Part shown: positions 48,384-57,585 of the stretch, in pieces
Layout: every line of letters begins with the position of its first letter
Numbering within the stretch: the first letter of the stretch is position 1
Source: Morganella morganii
GTDB taxonomy: Bacteria; Pseudomonadota; Gammaproteobacteria; Enterobacterales; Enterobacteriaceae
Direction: 5' to 3'
NCBI RefSeq assembly: GCF_019242955.1
Contig: NZ_CP066129.1
Location: 868,001-932,000 of the forward strand
DNA: 64,000 nucleotides
Notes under the pieces: model-generated
Databases searched by the model: none
Told to the model about the DNA's origin: nothing
Seen by the model: only the letters and a program-made list of their open reading frames with translations
Position numbers and translations under genes: made by a program

Positions 48384-50147
48384 TTATTCGACTCCTGCTG
48401 CCTCTCCGGCCGGACGGCGCACATCATTGGCACCGTATAAATAACCTTCCCGTACCTTACCGGATACGGCGGCATCATTGCCGGAAGAGTCTGCACTGAC
48501 CCCGGCGGCACCCGGTAATCCCACCATGATCAGCTCGGCAGCACCCCACGGTGTCTGCTCAACCATTTTATAACCCATTTTATCCAGCAGATTCAGTGAG
48601 TCTTTTGATACACCGCGCTGCTCGTAATACACCTCATCCGGCAGCCACTGATGGTGAATACGCGGTGCATTTACCGCCTCCTGCGGCGCCATACCGTGAT
48701 CGATAATATTCAGTGCGGTTTGTAAGGTAATGGAGATAATCCGTGAACCGCCCGGTGAACCCAGTACCAGGAATATGTTGCCGTCTTTGGTGACAATAGT
48801 CGGGCTCATGGAAGAAAGCGGGCGCTTGCCCGGGGCAATCGCGTTGCGCTCACCCTGAACCAGGCCGTACATATTCTTCTCGCCGATTTTGGTGGTGAAA
48901 TCATCCATTTCATCATTGAGGAAGAAACCGGTACCCGGCGGGATCACCACCGCACCAAAACGGCCATTGATGGTATAGGTGGTGGAAACCGCATTGCCTT
49001 TGTTATCCACCACGGAATAGTGTGTGGTTTCCGGCTTTTCATGCGGGCCGGTACCCGGCTGCACCTGAGCGGAAGGCGTGGCTTTACCCGGAATGATTTC
49101 TTTGCGCAGCTCTTCCGCATAGGCTTTACTGGTCAGTTTTTCGGTCGGATTGTTCACAAACGCCGGGTCACCGAGGAAGGTATTACGATCCATATAAGAG
49201 TGGCGCATCGCCTCGGTCAGCGTATGGATATAATCCGCCGAGTTAAAGCCCATCGCTTTCAGATCATAACCTTCCAGAATATTCAGCGTCTGGCAGATGG
49301 TGACACCGCCGGAGCTCGGCGGCGGGGCGGAAATAAATTCATACCCGCGATAAGTACAGGTCACCGGTGCGACCTCTGCAATCGTGTAATCCGCAAAATC
49401 TTTGGCTGTCAGCTTACCGCCCCCGGCCTGAGATGCTTTTTCCACTAACTGCGGAATCTCACCCTCGTAAAAGGCGGACGGGCCCTCTTTGGCGATACGC
49501 TCCAGGGTATTGGCAAGATCGGTCTGAATCAGGCGGTCGCCCGGCTGAAATGCAGAGCCGTCAGGTTTGAGGAAAATCCGGGCTGCTTCCGGGTCCTGCT
49601 TAAAGCGGGCTGTGGTGGTATCCATCACATCAGTATCCGCGCGGGTCAGGATAAAGCCGTCGCGGGCCAGCTTAATCGCCGGCGCCATCACCTGCTCCCG
49701 CTTCATGGTGCCGTATTTCTCCAGGGCGTAATCCAGCCCTTTAACGGTTCCGGGAACCCCGGCGGCAAGGTAGCCGTACAGGCTGGCATCTTTGATCAGA
49801 TTCCCGTCTTTATCGAGATACATATCCGCTGAAGCTGAGGCCGGGGCAGTCTCACGGAAATTGATGAAAATGTTTTTACCGTCTGCCAGATGCAGTGTCA
49901 TAAAACCGCCGCCGCCGATATTACCGCAGCAGGGATTCACCACAGCCTGGGCATAACCGACAGCTACCGCTGCATCCACCGCGTTACCGCCGGCTTTCAG
50001 AATGTCTGCACCGGCCTGTGATGCCAGATGCTGGGAAGACACCACCATTCCGTTACGGGCCTCAACGGCAGGTTCGGAAGCGGCATATAATTGCGGGGAA
50101 AGCAGCAGAGAGAGCAAAAGAACAGGTGTTCGCCATGGGGTTATCAT
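48384..50147 (-). CDS. ggt: Gamma-glutamyltranspeptidase
   Basis: Periplasmic self-cleaving Ntn hydrolase that removes or transfers the gamma-glutamyl group of glutathione. It has 587 residues: a Sec signal (MITPWRTPVLLLSLLLSPQL), then a large subunit. The autoprocessing and catalytic threonine lies in KPETTHYSVVDNKGNAVSTT. PLSSMSPTIV and LGSPGGSRII are the oxyanion-related motifs of the small subunit. GGAG precedes ATG 50147. Monocistronic, behind its own promoter. Confidence 0.95.
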   Translation of the reverse strand: MITPWRTPVLLLSLLLSPQLYAASEPAVEARNGMVVSSQHLASQAGADILKAGGNAVDAAVAVGYAQAVVNPCCGNIGGGGFMTLHLADGKNIFINFRETAPASASADMYLDKDGNLIKDASLYGYLAAGVPGTVKGLDYALEKYGTMKREQVMAPAIKLARDGFILTRADTDVMDTTTARFKQDPEAARIFLKPDGSAFQPGDRLIQTDLANTLERIAKEGPSAFYEGEIPQLVEKASQAGGGKLTAKDFADYTIAEVAPVTCTYRGYEFISAPPPSSGGVTICQTLNILEGYDLKAMGFNSADYIHTLTEAMRHSYMDRNTFLGDPAFVNNPTEKLTSKAYAEELRKEIIPGKATPSAQVQPGTGPHEKPETTHYSVVDNKGNAVSTTYTINGRFGAVVIPPGTGFFLNDEMDDFTTKIGEKNMYGLVQGERNAIAPGKRPLSSMSPTIVTKDGNIFLVLGSPGGSRIISITLQTALNIIDHGMAPQEAVNAPRIHHQWLPDEVYYEQRGVSKDSLNLLDKMGYKMVEQTPWGAAELIMVGLPGAAGVSADSSGNDAAVSGKVREGYLYGANDVRRPAGEAAGVE

Positions 50148-50302
50148 TATTATCTCCGTCGGTTTTGCAGGTATTTTTATGATGTATTGATTTATTATTT
50201 GTTAATTAATGGTTAATTAACGTATAGCAGGGATACAAATATTTGAGAAATGATGTGCGGAAAAATGTGAAACCGGACGGAAAAGCAGGGCGGGGAAATA
50301 AT

Positions 50303-50326
50303 AAAAAACCCGGATAGTCCGGGTCC
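50303..50326 (-). terminator. Intrinsic terminator after dtpB
   Basis: ACCCGGA / TCCGGGT stem (50309-50315, 50319-50325) with a T run on the minus strand. A second inverted repeat AACCGGTGCTG/CAGCACCGGTT lies between it and the dtpB stop (around 50370-50392). Confidence 0.8.
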
Positions 50327-50396
50327 TGAAGAACAGCTTGTCATTACGCAAACATGACGGTAACCGGTGCTGTCTGCACAGCACCGGTTAACACAA

Positions 50397-51866
50397 TCAG
50401 GCTGTTTTTTCTTCTTTCATGATTTTATTCAGTTTCGGTACAATCGCCCACATAATCAGGCCGGCAACGGCTGTTGCGATACCGATTTTACCGAATACAT
50501 CGGTGTAGATACCGAGTGTCTGAAGCGGGTCAGTCACGCCTTCAGGCGGTGCTGTAAAGGTTGCCACATAACCGCCCAGCAGTGTTGCCATTGCCTGAGT
50601 CAGGAACCACATCCCGAGAATAAAGCCCATCAGGTGCTGCGGAACGAACGCAGCAACCATCGCCAGACCCAGCGCACTGATCATCAGCTCACCGACTGCC
50701 TGGAAGAAATAAACCAGCACGATAAACCACGGTGATGTCAGACCGGTCGCATCCGCAAACCACATACCGGATGCGGCAGCAGTCAGGAAACCGGCGGAGC
50801 AGCAGAACATACCGATGGTGAATTTACCCGGCATTGAGAAGTCTTTGCCGCGCGCACCCATTTTACTGTAGAAGTAAGCCAGAACCGGGCTCAGTACGAT
50901 AATCCAGAACGGGTTCAGCGCCTGGAAACTGACCGGATGCACATCAATACCCATAATGGTGTGATGCACGTTATAGATAGCGAAGAAGTTCAGTGAGGTC
51001 GGCATCTGTGCGTACAGCACGTAGAAGATAACGGCTTCCAGCATCAGAACGAACGCGACATACATCTTGTTCCGCTCAACACCTTTCAGTTTGAACGCTT
51101 CGCGGAAGAAGAAAAAGATAACCACGGCGGTAACGGCGAGTAACACATAGTTGGCAATGATAACGTTATGCAGTAACCATGCGCACAGGAAGACGGTTGC
51201 CACACTGCCGGCGATAACCACCAGCAGGCTGCCGAATTTCATTGGTTTGTGATCCGGCTCGGAACCGATATTGCTCACCATTTTCTGGCAGAACAGGAAG
51301 ACCGCCAGGGCGATCAGCAGGCCGATACCACAGATATTATAGGTGACGGTATAGCTGTATTTGTCCGCGATAACCGGTGCCAGTGACAGGGAAATCAGGG
51401 AGCCGATATTGATCGACATATAGAACAGGGTGAATGCCCCGTCCAGACGCGGGTCTTTCGGTGCATAGCATTTTGACAGCAGGCTGGCCGGGTTAGCTTT
51501 GAATAAGCCGTTACCGACAGCAATGGTACCCAGTGCGTAGAAAATCAGATCCGGGTGCATGATAGACAGGCCGGTCATAAAATAACCGACAGCCATCACG
51601 ATGGCCCCTAAGATGATGGTCCGCTTGGTACCGAGGACATGGTCACCGACGTAACCACCGATAGAGATCAGACCGTATACCAGCGCGGCGAATGCCCCGA
51701 AGGTGATAAATGCCTGTTCCTGACTGAATCCCAGTTTCTGAACGAAGTAGACGGCCAGGATGCCTTGCACACCGTAATAGCCGAAGCGTTCCCACAGCTC
51801 CACGATAAAAATCATGAAGAATGGCTTAGGTTGGTTAAACAATCCAACCTGCGCGGGTTTACTCAT
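50397..51866 (-). CDS. dtpB: Di-/tripeptide:proton symporter (POT family), DtpB type
   Basis: A 489-residue proton-coupled peptide transporter with 14 predicted membrane segments; the length equals E. coli DtpB. POT signatures: the ExxER-type [35 protein letters not shown], and [13 protein letters not shown]. Similarity along the whole chain (for example [20 protein letters not shown]) supports DtpB over DtpA/C/D. GAGG lies before ATG 51866. Confidence 0.9.
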   Translation of the reverse strand: MSKPAQVGLFNQPKPFFMIFIVELWERFGYYGVQGILAVYFVQKLGFSQEQAFITFGAFAALVYGLISIGGYVGDHVLGTKRTIILGAIVMAVGYFMTGLSIMHPDLIFYALGTIAVGNGLFKANPASLLSKCYAPKDPRLDGAFTLFYMSINIGSLISLSLAPVIADKYSYTVTYNICGIGLLIALAVFLFCQKMVSNIGSEPDHKPMKFGSLLVVIAGSVATVFLCAWLLHNVIIANYVLLAVTAVVIFFFFREAFKLKGVERNKMYVAFVLMLEAVIFYVLYAQMPTSLNFFAIYNVHHTIMGIDVHPVSFQALNPFWIIVLSPVLAYFYSKMGARGKDFSMPGKFTIGMFCCSAGFLTAAASGMWFADATGLTSPWFIVLVYFFQAVGELMISALGLAMVAAFVPQHLMGFILGMWFLTQAMATLLGGYVATFTAPPEGVTDPLQTLGIYTDVFGKIGIATAVAGLIMWAIVPKLNKIMKEEKTA

Positions 51867-52289
51867 GGTTTAATGCCTCTTATTAATAATTATTCATCAC
51901 GCAAAAGCCTTCCCGGCATCGCGGAGGCAAAGCTAAAAGATAAACTCTTGCGTAAGGTTGAGTGTTTGCGTATTTGTCAGGGTATTTGCCAAAGGGCTCA
52001 GACTAATATATTGCCTGCTGAGCATCTCAAAGGCAGATCACACTTACTACAATAATTAATATCATAATTGAAATAAAATTCATTAGATTGACATCAATAA
52101 TTACTCTGCAATGGTTTTGTTGATGGCGTATTGAGCAGATTGATGGTTATTTATTCTGCTGTCCGGCGCGGGACGGAATTAAATATGACAATTTGTAACA
52201 GTTATTTTTCTTATGAATAATGATTCGTTAACACAATATGTGTTAACGAATCAGGCCGTTGACAAACTTATGATAAGAATGAAAGGGGA
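51867..52289. other. AT-rich region between dtpB and hpaC, with a long palindrome
   Basis: About 420 bases without a supported gene. It carries the dtpB promoter (leftward) and the end of the hpaC transcript. The main structure is the 31-base palindrome at 52222-52252. Confidence 0.55.
52222..52252. repeat. Perfect 14-bp inverted repeat
   Basis: GATTCGTTAACACA and TGTGTTAACGAATC separated by ATA. Located 37 bases after the hpaC stop. It has no T tract on either strand, so it may be an operator or an mRNA-end hairpin. Confidence 0.8.
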
Positions 52290-52814
52290 TCAGGCAACGG
52301 CAGCAGCGGGGATATCACCGGTTTCGACAGTACGGAAATCGCGGCGGAAATAAATCAGACCGTGTCCTTCGTCGCGGACACCGATATTACGGATCTCAGC
52401 CATAAAGATATTATGTGTGCCGATTTCCTGAACCTGAGTCACCACACCCTCCAGACAGGCGAGAGAACCGTGAAGACAAGGTTGTCCCAGTTCTCCGGAT
52501 TGCCAGTGATCACCGGCAAAACGCGCATCCATACTCAGGCCGGTCATCCCGGCAAAATCACAGGCCAGTGCCTGATGTTCATGGGTGAGCACATTGACAC
52601 ACAGCCGCCCGTTGGCTCTGAACACCTCACTGAGCGCACTGCTGCGGTTGATGCACACCAGCAGTGTCGGCGGGGTATCGGTGACAGAGCAGACTGCGGT
52701 GGCGGTCAGCCCGCCGCGTCCGGCATCGCCGTCGGTGGTGACAATATTGACGGCAGCGGAGAGTGTCGCCATTGCGTCGCGGAATAACAGACGCTGTGAA
52801 TTATCCAAAGACAT
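52290..52814 (-). CDS. hpaC: HpaC-like flavin reductase (4-hydroxyphenylacetate monooxygenase reductase component)
   Basis: A 174-residue NAD(P)H:flavin oxidoreductase of the HpaC/RutF family, which supplies reduced FAD to the oxygenase HpaB. Family parts: FRDAMATLSAAVNIVTTDGD, GLTATAVCSVTDTPPTLLVC and YFRRDFRTV at the end. ATG 52814 (MSLDNSQRLLF) has GGGAG upstream; the 11-codon extension is discarded. No hpaB oxygenase occurs in the window. It lies behind the aldehyde dehydrogenase on the same strand, with a 147-base gap. Confidence 0.85.
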   Translation of the reverse strand: MSLDNSQRLLFRDAMATLSAAVNIVTTDGDAGRGGLTATAVCSVTDTPPTLLVCINRSSALSEVFRANGRLCVNVLTHEHQALACDFAGMTGLSMDARFAGDHWQSGELGQPCLHGSLACLEGVVTQVQEIGTHNIFMAEIRNIGVRDEGHGLIYFRRDFRTVETGDIPAAAVA

Positions 52815-52961
52815 ACCAACTCCCGGTGGGATAAAAATGTGACGCAATTGTTGCTTATTTGCGAATGATACGCAGTCTAATGATAGCCGGGGAAAAATAC
52901 AAGGGAGAGTCAGAAAATGCGGCCGCCGGAAGAGGCAGCCGCATGGGGTGGTCAGCGGAGA

Positions 52962-54434
52962 TTAACGGATACCGCCGAAGCAGAGATATTTGATTTCCAG
53001 ATAGTCATCAATACCGTGACGGGAGCCCTCACGGCCGAGGCCGGATTGCTTGATACCGCCGAACGGTGCCACCTCCGTTGAAATAATCCCTTCATTAATA
53101 CCGACCATCCCGGCTTCCAGCGCTTCCGCCACGCGGTAGACCCGGCCGATATCGCGGGAATAGAAATAAGCAGCCAGACCGAACTCACTGTTGTTTGCCG
53201 CACGGATGGCTTCTTCTTCATCACGGAAACGCACCAGCGGTGCCAGCGGGCCGAAGGTTTCCTCGCGGGTGACCAGCATGTCCGGTGTGACACCGGTCAG
53301 TACAGTCGGCTCAAAAAATAATCCGCCCTGTGCCGCCGGTTTACCGCCGCTGAGAACCGTTGCGCCTTTGCTGACCGCATCTGCGATATGCTCACTGACT
53401 TTGCGGATTGCCGCTTCATTAATCAGCGGGCCCTGCTGTGCGTTTTCATCCGTGTAAGGTGCGACATGCAGCGCGCTGACCGCCTCTGCCAGTTTGGCGG
53501 CAAAAGCGTCATACACACCATCCTGCACATAGAGGCGGTTGGCACAGACACAGGTTTGCCCGCTGTTACGGAATTTGGCGGCCATGGCACCGGCAACCGC
53601 GGCATCAAGATCGGCATCATCAAACACAATAAACGGCGCATTACCGCCCAGTTCGAGAGAGAGTTTTTTCACCGTCTCCGCACTCTGTGCCATCAGCAGC
53701 TTGCCGACGCGGGTGGAGCCGGTAAAGGAGATTTTGCGCACGACCGGGCTGGTGGTCAGTTCGCCGCCGATAGCTGCCGCATCAAGGCCGGTGACAACAT
53801 TAAACACCCCGGCCGGAATACCGGCCTGCTCAGCAAGTGCAGCCAGTGCGAGGGCTGAGAGCGGGGTTTCCGCTGCCGGTTTCAGTACCATCGTACAGCC
53901 TGCCGCCAGTGCCGGGGCGGCTTTACGGGTGATCATGGCATTCGGGAAATTCCACGGCGTGATTGCACCGACCACCCCGATCGGCTGGCGGATGGTGACA
54001 ATCCGCTGTCCGCTCTGTGTGGCCGGAATGGTTTCGCCGTACACGCGCTTGCCTTCTTCGGCAAACCATTCGATAAAACTTGCGCCGTAGGCGATTTCCC
54101 CGCGTGATTCAGCCAGCGGTTTACCCTGTTCCAGACTCAGGAGCTGTGCCAGTTCCTCCTGATTCTCCATGACAAGATCAAACCAGCGGCGCAGAATCTG
54201 CGCACGGGCTTTGGCCGTCAGTGCGCGCCAGCCCGGCAGGGCATTTTTTGCGGCCGCAATGGCAAGCCGGGTTTCGTGTGCGCCGAGGTCGCTGACGCGG
54301 GTAATCAGCCCGCCGGTGGCCGGGTTGGTCACATCAAACGTGGCCTTATCCTGTGCATCGGTCCACTGACCATTGATATAGCCGCCGGTGCGCAGCAGGG
54401 AAAAGGAAGGATCGGTTAACGATGAGGTGAACAT
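52962..54434 (-). CDS. NAD(P)-dependent succinate-semialdehyde dehydrogenase (GabD-like)
   Basis: A 490-residue aldehyde dehydrogenase close to GabD. VGAITPWNFPNAMITRK binds the cofactor, LELGGNAPFIVFDDADLD has the general-base Glu and NSGQTCVCANRLYV the catalytic Cys. EVAPFGGIKQSGLGREGSRH is the typical C-terminal motif. It would oxidise succinic semialdehyde, the last aldehyde of the 4-hydroxyphenylacetate route and of GABA breakdown. Divergent from hpaR, which favours the former role. Confidence 0.85.
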   Translation of the reverse strand: MFTSSLTDPSFSLLRTGGYINGQWTDAQDKATFDVTNPATGGLITRVSDLGAHETRLAIAAAKNALPGWRALTAKARAQILRRWFDLVMENQEELAQLLSLEQGKPLAESRGEIAYGASFIEWFAEEGKRVYGETIPATQSGQRIVTIRQPIGVVGAITPWNFPNAMITRKAAPALAAGCTMVLKPAAETPLSALALAALAEQAGIPAGVFNVVTGLDAAAIGGELTTSPVVRKISFTGSTRVGKLLMAQSAETVKKLSLELGGNAPFIVFDDADLDAAVAGAMAAKFRNSGQTCVCANRLYVQDGVYDAFAAKLAEAVSALHVAPYTDENAQQGPLINEAAIRKVSEHIADAVSKGATVLSGGKPAAQGGLFFEPTVLTGVTPDMLVTREETFGPLAPLVRFRDEEEAIRAANNSEFGLAAYFYSRDIGRVYRVAEALEAGMVGINEGIISTEVAPFGGIKQSGLGREGSRHGIDDYLEIKYLCFGGIR

Positions 54435-54640
54435 AGAGAGCTCCGTTGCGTTTTCTCAAAAAAGTGATGAGGGCACTGAGATATCAGCAGAAGACCATTG
54501 ATTTATTGTTAATATAGCGTTAATAAAAGGAGAGTCCTTTGGGTCTTTGTGGCTGATATACTTTTTATTCTAACAGAGGATATCTGATTGCGCATTTTCC
54601 CGATAAAATTGCGCCTTTTTTTGATAACGTCGATGTTTAT

Positions 54641-54654
54641 GATGTGAGCACATC
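54641..54654. promoter_or_regulatory. Palindrome upstream of hpaR, candidate HpaR operator
   Basis: GATGTG-AG-CACATC, a perfect 6-bp inverted repeat, 18 bases before the hpaR start. The position would allow autoregulation by the MarR-type product. Confidence 0.5.
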
Positions 54655-54672
54655 GCGGAGAAATTACCCATT

Positions 54673-55110
54673 ATGCATGAATCATTACTTATCGCCCTTT
54701 TGCAGGCCCGTGAAGTGGTCCTCGGCTACTTTCGCCCGACCCTGAAAGCACACCGGCTGACAGAGCAGCAGTGGCGGATTATCCGCATACTGGCTAAGAC
54801 CCCGTCACTCGATTTTCATCTCCTGGCACAGAAAAGCTGTATTCTGCGTCCCAGCCTGACCGGCATTCTGACAAGGATGGAAAAAGCGGGCATTATTCAC
54901 CGGCTCAAACCCCTCAGTGACCAGCGCAAACTCTATCTCTCCCTGACTGACGAGGGCACGGCGTTGTATCACCGTGTTCAGGCGGAAGTGGAGACCGGCT
55001 ATCAGGCGCTGGAACTACAGTTCACGCCGGAGAAAGTACGTCAGCTCTATGCGCTGCTGGATGACCTGGTTGCACTGCCGCAGCGTGACGGCGGTGAAGA
55101 AGAAGAATAA
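54673..55110 (+). CDS. hpaR: MarR-family regulator HpaR
   Basis: A 145-residue MarR-type repressor of the homoprotocatechuate degradation genes. MHESLLIALLQAREVVLGYF and LTEQQWRIIRILAKTPSLDF closely follow E. coli HpaR. The winged helix is ILRPSLTGILTRMEKAGI, wing LKPLSDQRKLYLSLTDEG. Divergent from the aldehyde dehydrogenase gene, its probable target. The pathway's ring-hydroxylating and ring-cleavage genes are not in the window. Confidence 0.87.
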   Translation: MHESLLIALLQAREVVLGYFRPTLKAHRLTEQQWRIIRILAKTPSLDFHLLAQKSCILRPSLTGILTRMEKAGIIHRLKPLSDQRKLYLSLTDEGTALYHRVQAEVETGYQALELQFTPEKVRQLYALLDDLVALPQRDGGEEEE

Positions 55111-55138
55111 AAAAAAGCGCCGCTCAGATGAGCGGCGC
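55111..55138 (-). terminator. Intrinsic terminator after betT
   Basis: GCGCCGCT / AGCGGCGC stem (55117-55124, 55131-55138) with an eight-T tract on the minus strand. It begins at the hpaR stop, so it may also stop that transcript. Confidence 0.85.
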
Positions 55139-55154
55139 GGTTTCAGTGACAGAT

Positions 55155-57155
55155 TTATTTCTTGCCGAGCAGATGCAGGAAATGAATATGTTTTTCATAC
55201 TGGTCAAGGATGTCATGAATGATCTGCTCCTTGTTCCAGCCCATGATGTCATAATCCTGTCCGCCCTCTTTCAGATGAATTTCAGCGCGGTAATAGCGGT
55301 GCTCCTCATCTTTTTCCTCATCCGTCATACCGGACAGCGCAAAAGAAGGCTGATTGTAATAGCGCAGGCGGGTTTCATAGATAAAGTTCATATCATCGCC
55401 CAGATCGACCTCAAAGGTGATCCTGTCATCACGGCTGCGGTCGATATGGCTCGGGGTGCTCTGTTTTTCCAGCTCCTGCGACACCATCTCCATCGCTTCT
55501 GACACCACTTCATCAATAAAGCGCTTAACCAGCGAACGTTTCGGGAAATAGCCGATATTACGCAGGCGGCGCTGCCACGGGATCGGATTGCGGCTTGCGG
55601 TCGGTGCAATCGTCGCCAGCTGCTGGCTGTCGCGTTTATGCACATCAATCCGCAGTGCTTTAATCAGTCCGTAAATTGAGAATAACAGTACGACGGCAAA
55701 CGGCAGAGCACTGGCGATAGTCACGGTTTGCAGGGCAGATAATCCCCCCGCCAGCAGCAGAGTGATGGCTACCACGCCCATCAGTCCGGCCCAGAAAATC
55801 CGCTGCCAGACCGGGGTGTGTGTATCCCCGCCGGAGGCGAGGGTGTCCACCACCATCGCGCCGGAGTCAGCGGAAGTCACAAAGAAGACAATCACCATCA
55901 GCATGGCAAAGAATGAAAGCACGGTGGAGAACGGGAAATACTCAAGGAACTGGAACAGCGCCAGTGATACATCCTCTTTCACGACTGTTGCAAGTGCAGT
56001 GGCACCCTGATTTTTGATCAGATCAATAGCGGTGTTACCGAAGAACGTCATCCACAGCAGGGTAAAGCCCGCCGGGACAAATAACACGCCGAAGACAAAT
56101 TCACGGATGGTGCGCCCGCGTGAAATCCGCGCAATAAACATCCCGACAAACGGCGACCATGACAGCCACCAGCCCCAGTAAAGCAGCGTCCAGCCACCCA
56201 GCCAGTCATCGGATTTCGGCTCATAGGCGAAGAGATTAAAGGTATTACTGACGATTTCAGAAAGATAACCGCCGGTGTTCTCAACAAAGGATTTCAGCAG
56301 CAGTACCGTCGGGCCTAACACACCAACCATAATCAGCAGCAGAACCGCCAGACCGAGGTTCAGTTCTGACAGAAAACGGATGCCTTTATCCAGACCGGAC
56401 ACCACTGACAATGTTGCCAGTGAGGTGATCACCACAATCAGCACCACCTGAACGGTTTCGGTCTGCGGCAGGCCGAACAGATGATTCAGCCCGGCATTCA
56501 CCTGTAACACGCCGAAACCGAGGGAAGTCGCGACCCCGAAGACGGTACCGACCACCGCGAAAATATCCACCGCATGACCGGCTGCACCGTAAATACGATC
56601 ACCGATAATCGGGTAAAGCGCGGAGCGCAGTGTCAGCGGCAGGCCGTGGCGGTAGCTGAAAAACGCAAGGATCAGCGCCACAACCGCGTAAATAGCCCAG
56701 GCGTGTAACCCCCAGTGGAAGAAGGTCAGGCGCATGGCCTCTTTTGCCGCTTCAACCGTTTCCGGTGTGCCGACAGGCGGGGAAAGATAGTGCATCACCG
56801 GTTCGGCGACACCAAAGAACATCAGCCCGATCCCCATACCGGCGGAGAACAGCATGGCAAACCAGGATATATAACTGTACGCCGGACGGGCGTGGTCAGG
56901 GCCGAGTTTAATATCACCGAAACGGGACAGCCCCATAAAGGTGACGCTCAGTAAAATCAGGGCGACGGCGAGAATATAGAACCAGCTGGCATTTTTAAAC
57001 AGGCTGGTCTGAAGGGCTTTAAGATGTATATCCGCCGTCTGGGGAAACAGGGCGGCAAAGCCGACAATCAGGAGAATAACCAGGGCCGAAATATAAAAAA
57101 CCGGCGGATTAATCTTCATTTTTTTTGCGGATTGTTCAGTGTCCTGATGACTCAT
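55155..57155 (-). CDS. betT: BCCT-family choline transporter BetT
   Basis: A 666-residue proton-coupled, high-affinity choline uptake protein for osmoprotection. It has twelve membrane segments. The BCCT signature includes WTLLYWGWWLSWSPFVGMFI, and GMGIGLMFFGVAEPVMHY is the glycine-rich substrate segment. A long cytoplasmic C-terminal tail (about residue 490 onward) senses osmolarity in E. coli BetT (677 aa). AAGGAATAATTC precedes ATG 57155. No betI, betA or betB in the window. Confidence 0.92.
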   Translation of the reverse strand: MSHQDTEQSAKKMKINPPVFYISALVILLIVGFAALFPQTADIHLKALQTSLFKNASWFYILAVALILLSVTFMGLSRFGDIKLGPDHARPAYSYISWFAMLFSAGMGIGLMFFGVAEPVMHYLSPPVGTPETVEAAKEAMRLTFFHWGLHAWAIYAVVALILAFFSYRHGLPLTLRSALYPIIGDRIYGAAGHAVDIFAVVGTVFGVATSLGFGVLQVNAGLNHLFGLPQTETVQVVLIVVITSLATLSVVSGLDKGIRFLSELNLGLAVLLLIMVGVLGPTVLLLKSFVENTGGYLSEIVSNTFNLFAYEPKSDDWLGGWTLLYWGWWLSWSPFVGMFIARISRGRTIREFVFGVLFVPAGFTLLWMTFFGNTAIDLIKNQGATALATVVKEDVSLALFQFLEYFPFSTVLSFFAMLMVIVFFVTSADSGAMVVDTLASGGDTHTPVWQRIFWAGLMGVVAITLLLAGGLSALQTVTIASALPFAVVLLFSIYGLIKALRIDVHKRDSQQLATIAPTASRNPIPWQRRLRNIGYFPKRSLVKRFIDEVVSEAMEMVSQELEKQSTPSHIDRSRDDRITFEVDLGDDMNFIYETRLRYYNQPSFALSGMTDEEKDEEHRYYRAEIHLKEGGQDYDIMGWNKEQIIHDILDQYEKHIHFLHLLGKK

Positions 57156-57585
57156 GAATTATTCCTTTTATCAGTTGCAGATAACGCCGGCAGTAAAAAG
57201 GGGTGTACTGCACCAAAGCGTCAGATTTTCCTTCTGAAAACGGTACGCGGCTGCGTAGCGGTAAAATAGAAACCCCGGCAGAATAGTCAGCGGGAGATCA
57301 GAAAAAACAGAAATGAATACAGGCTAAACCTGCGGGAAAAAAAACGGTGATATCAGATTTTATTTCCCCTGTTGGTGAAAAAAAGAGGATTATAGTGCCA
57401 AAAATGTCACTCTGCGGCAAGTCATCCTGCTTTCCGGCGGAAAACAGAGGTATTTTTATCTGTGAATTTTCGTTGCGGAAGTCTGTAAAGTCTCTGAAAT
57501 AACGCAATAAAAAAGCCGGAAACACAGATTGTTTCCGGCTGACGGCTGTTTTACAGACAGGTACGGGATATTACGTGTTCAGTCT
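57156..57585. other. Intergenic region betT-lipoprotein
   Basis: About 430 bases. I find no supported gene; a 75-codon minus-strand frame at 57298-57525 has no ribosome-binding site or recognisable product. Holds the betT promoter and, at 57507-57540, the terminator of the downstream lipoprotein gene. Confidence 0.55.
57507..57540 (-). terminator. Intrinsic terminator after the lipoprotein gene
   Basis: AGCCGGAAAC / GTTTCCGGCT stem (57514-57523, 57531-57540) with TTTTTTATT on the minus strand. Confidence 0.88.

Noticed and set aside
57298-57525. 75-codon frame between betT and the lipoprotein gene
   Set aside because: Phe-rich, no ribosome-binding site, overlaps the terminator region; not convincing.
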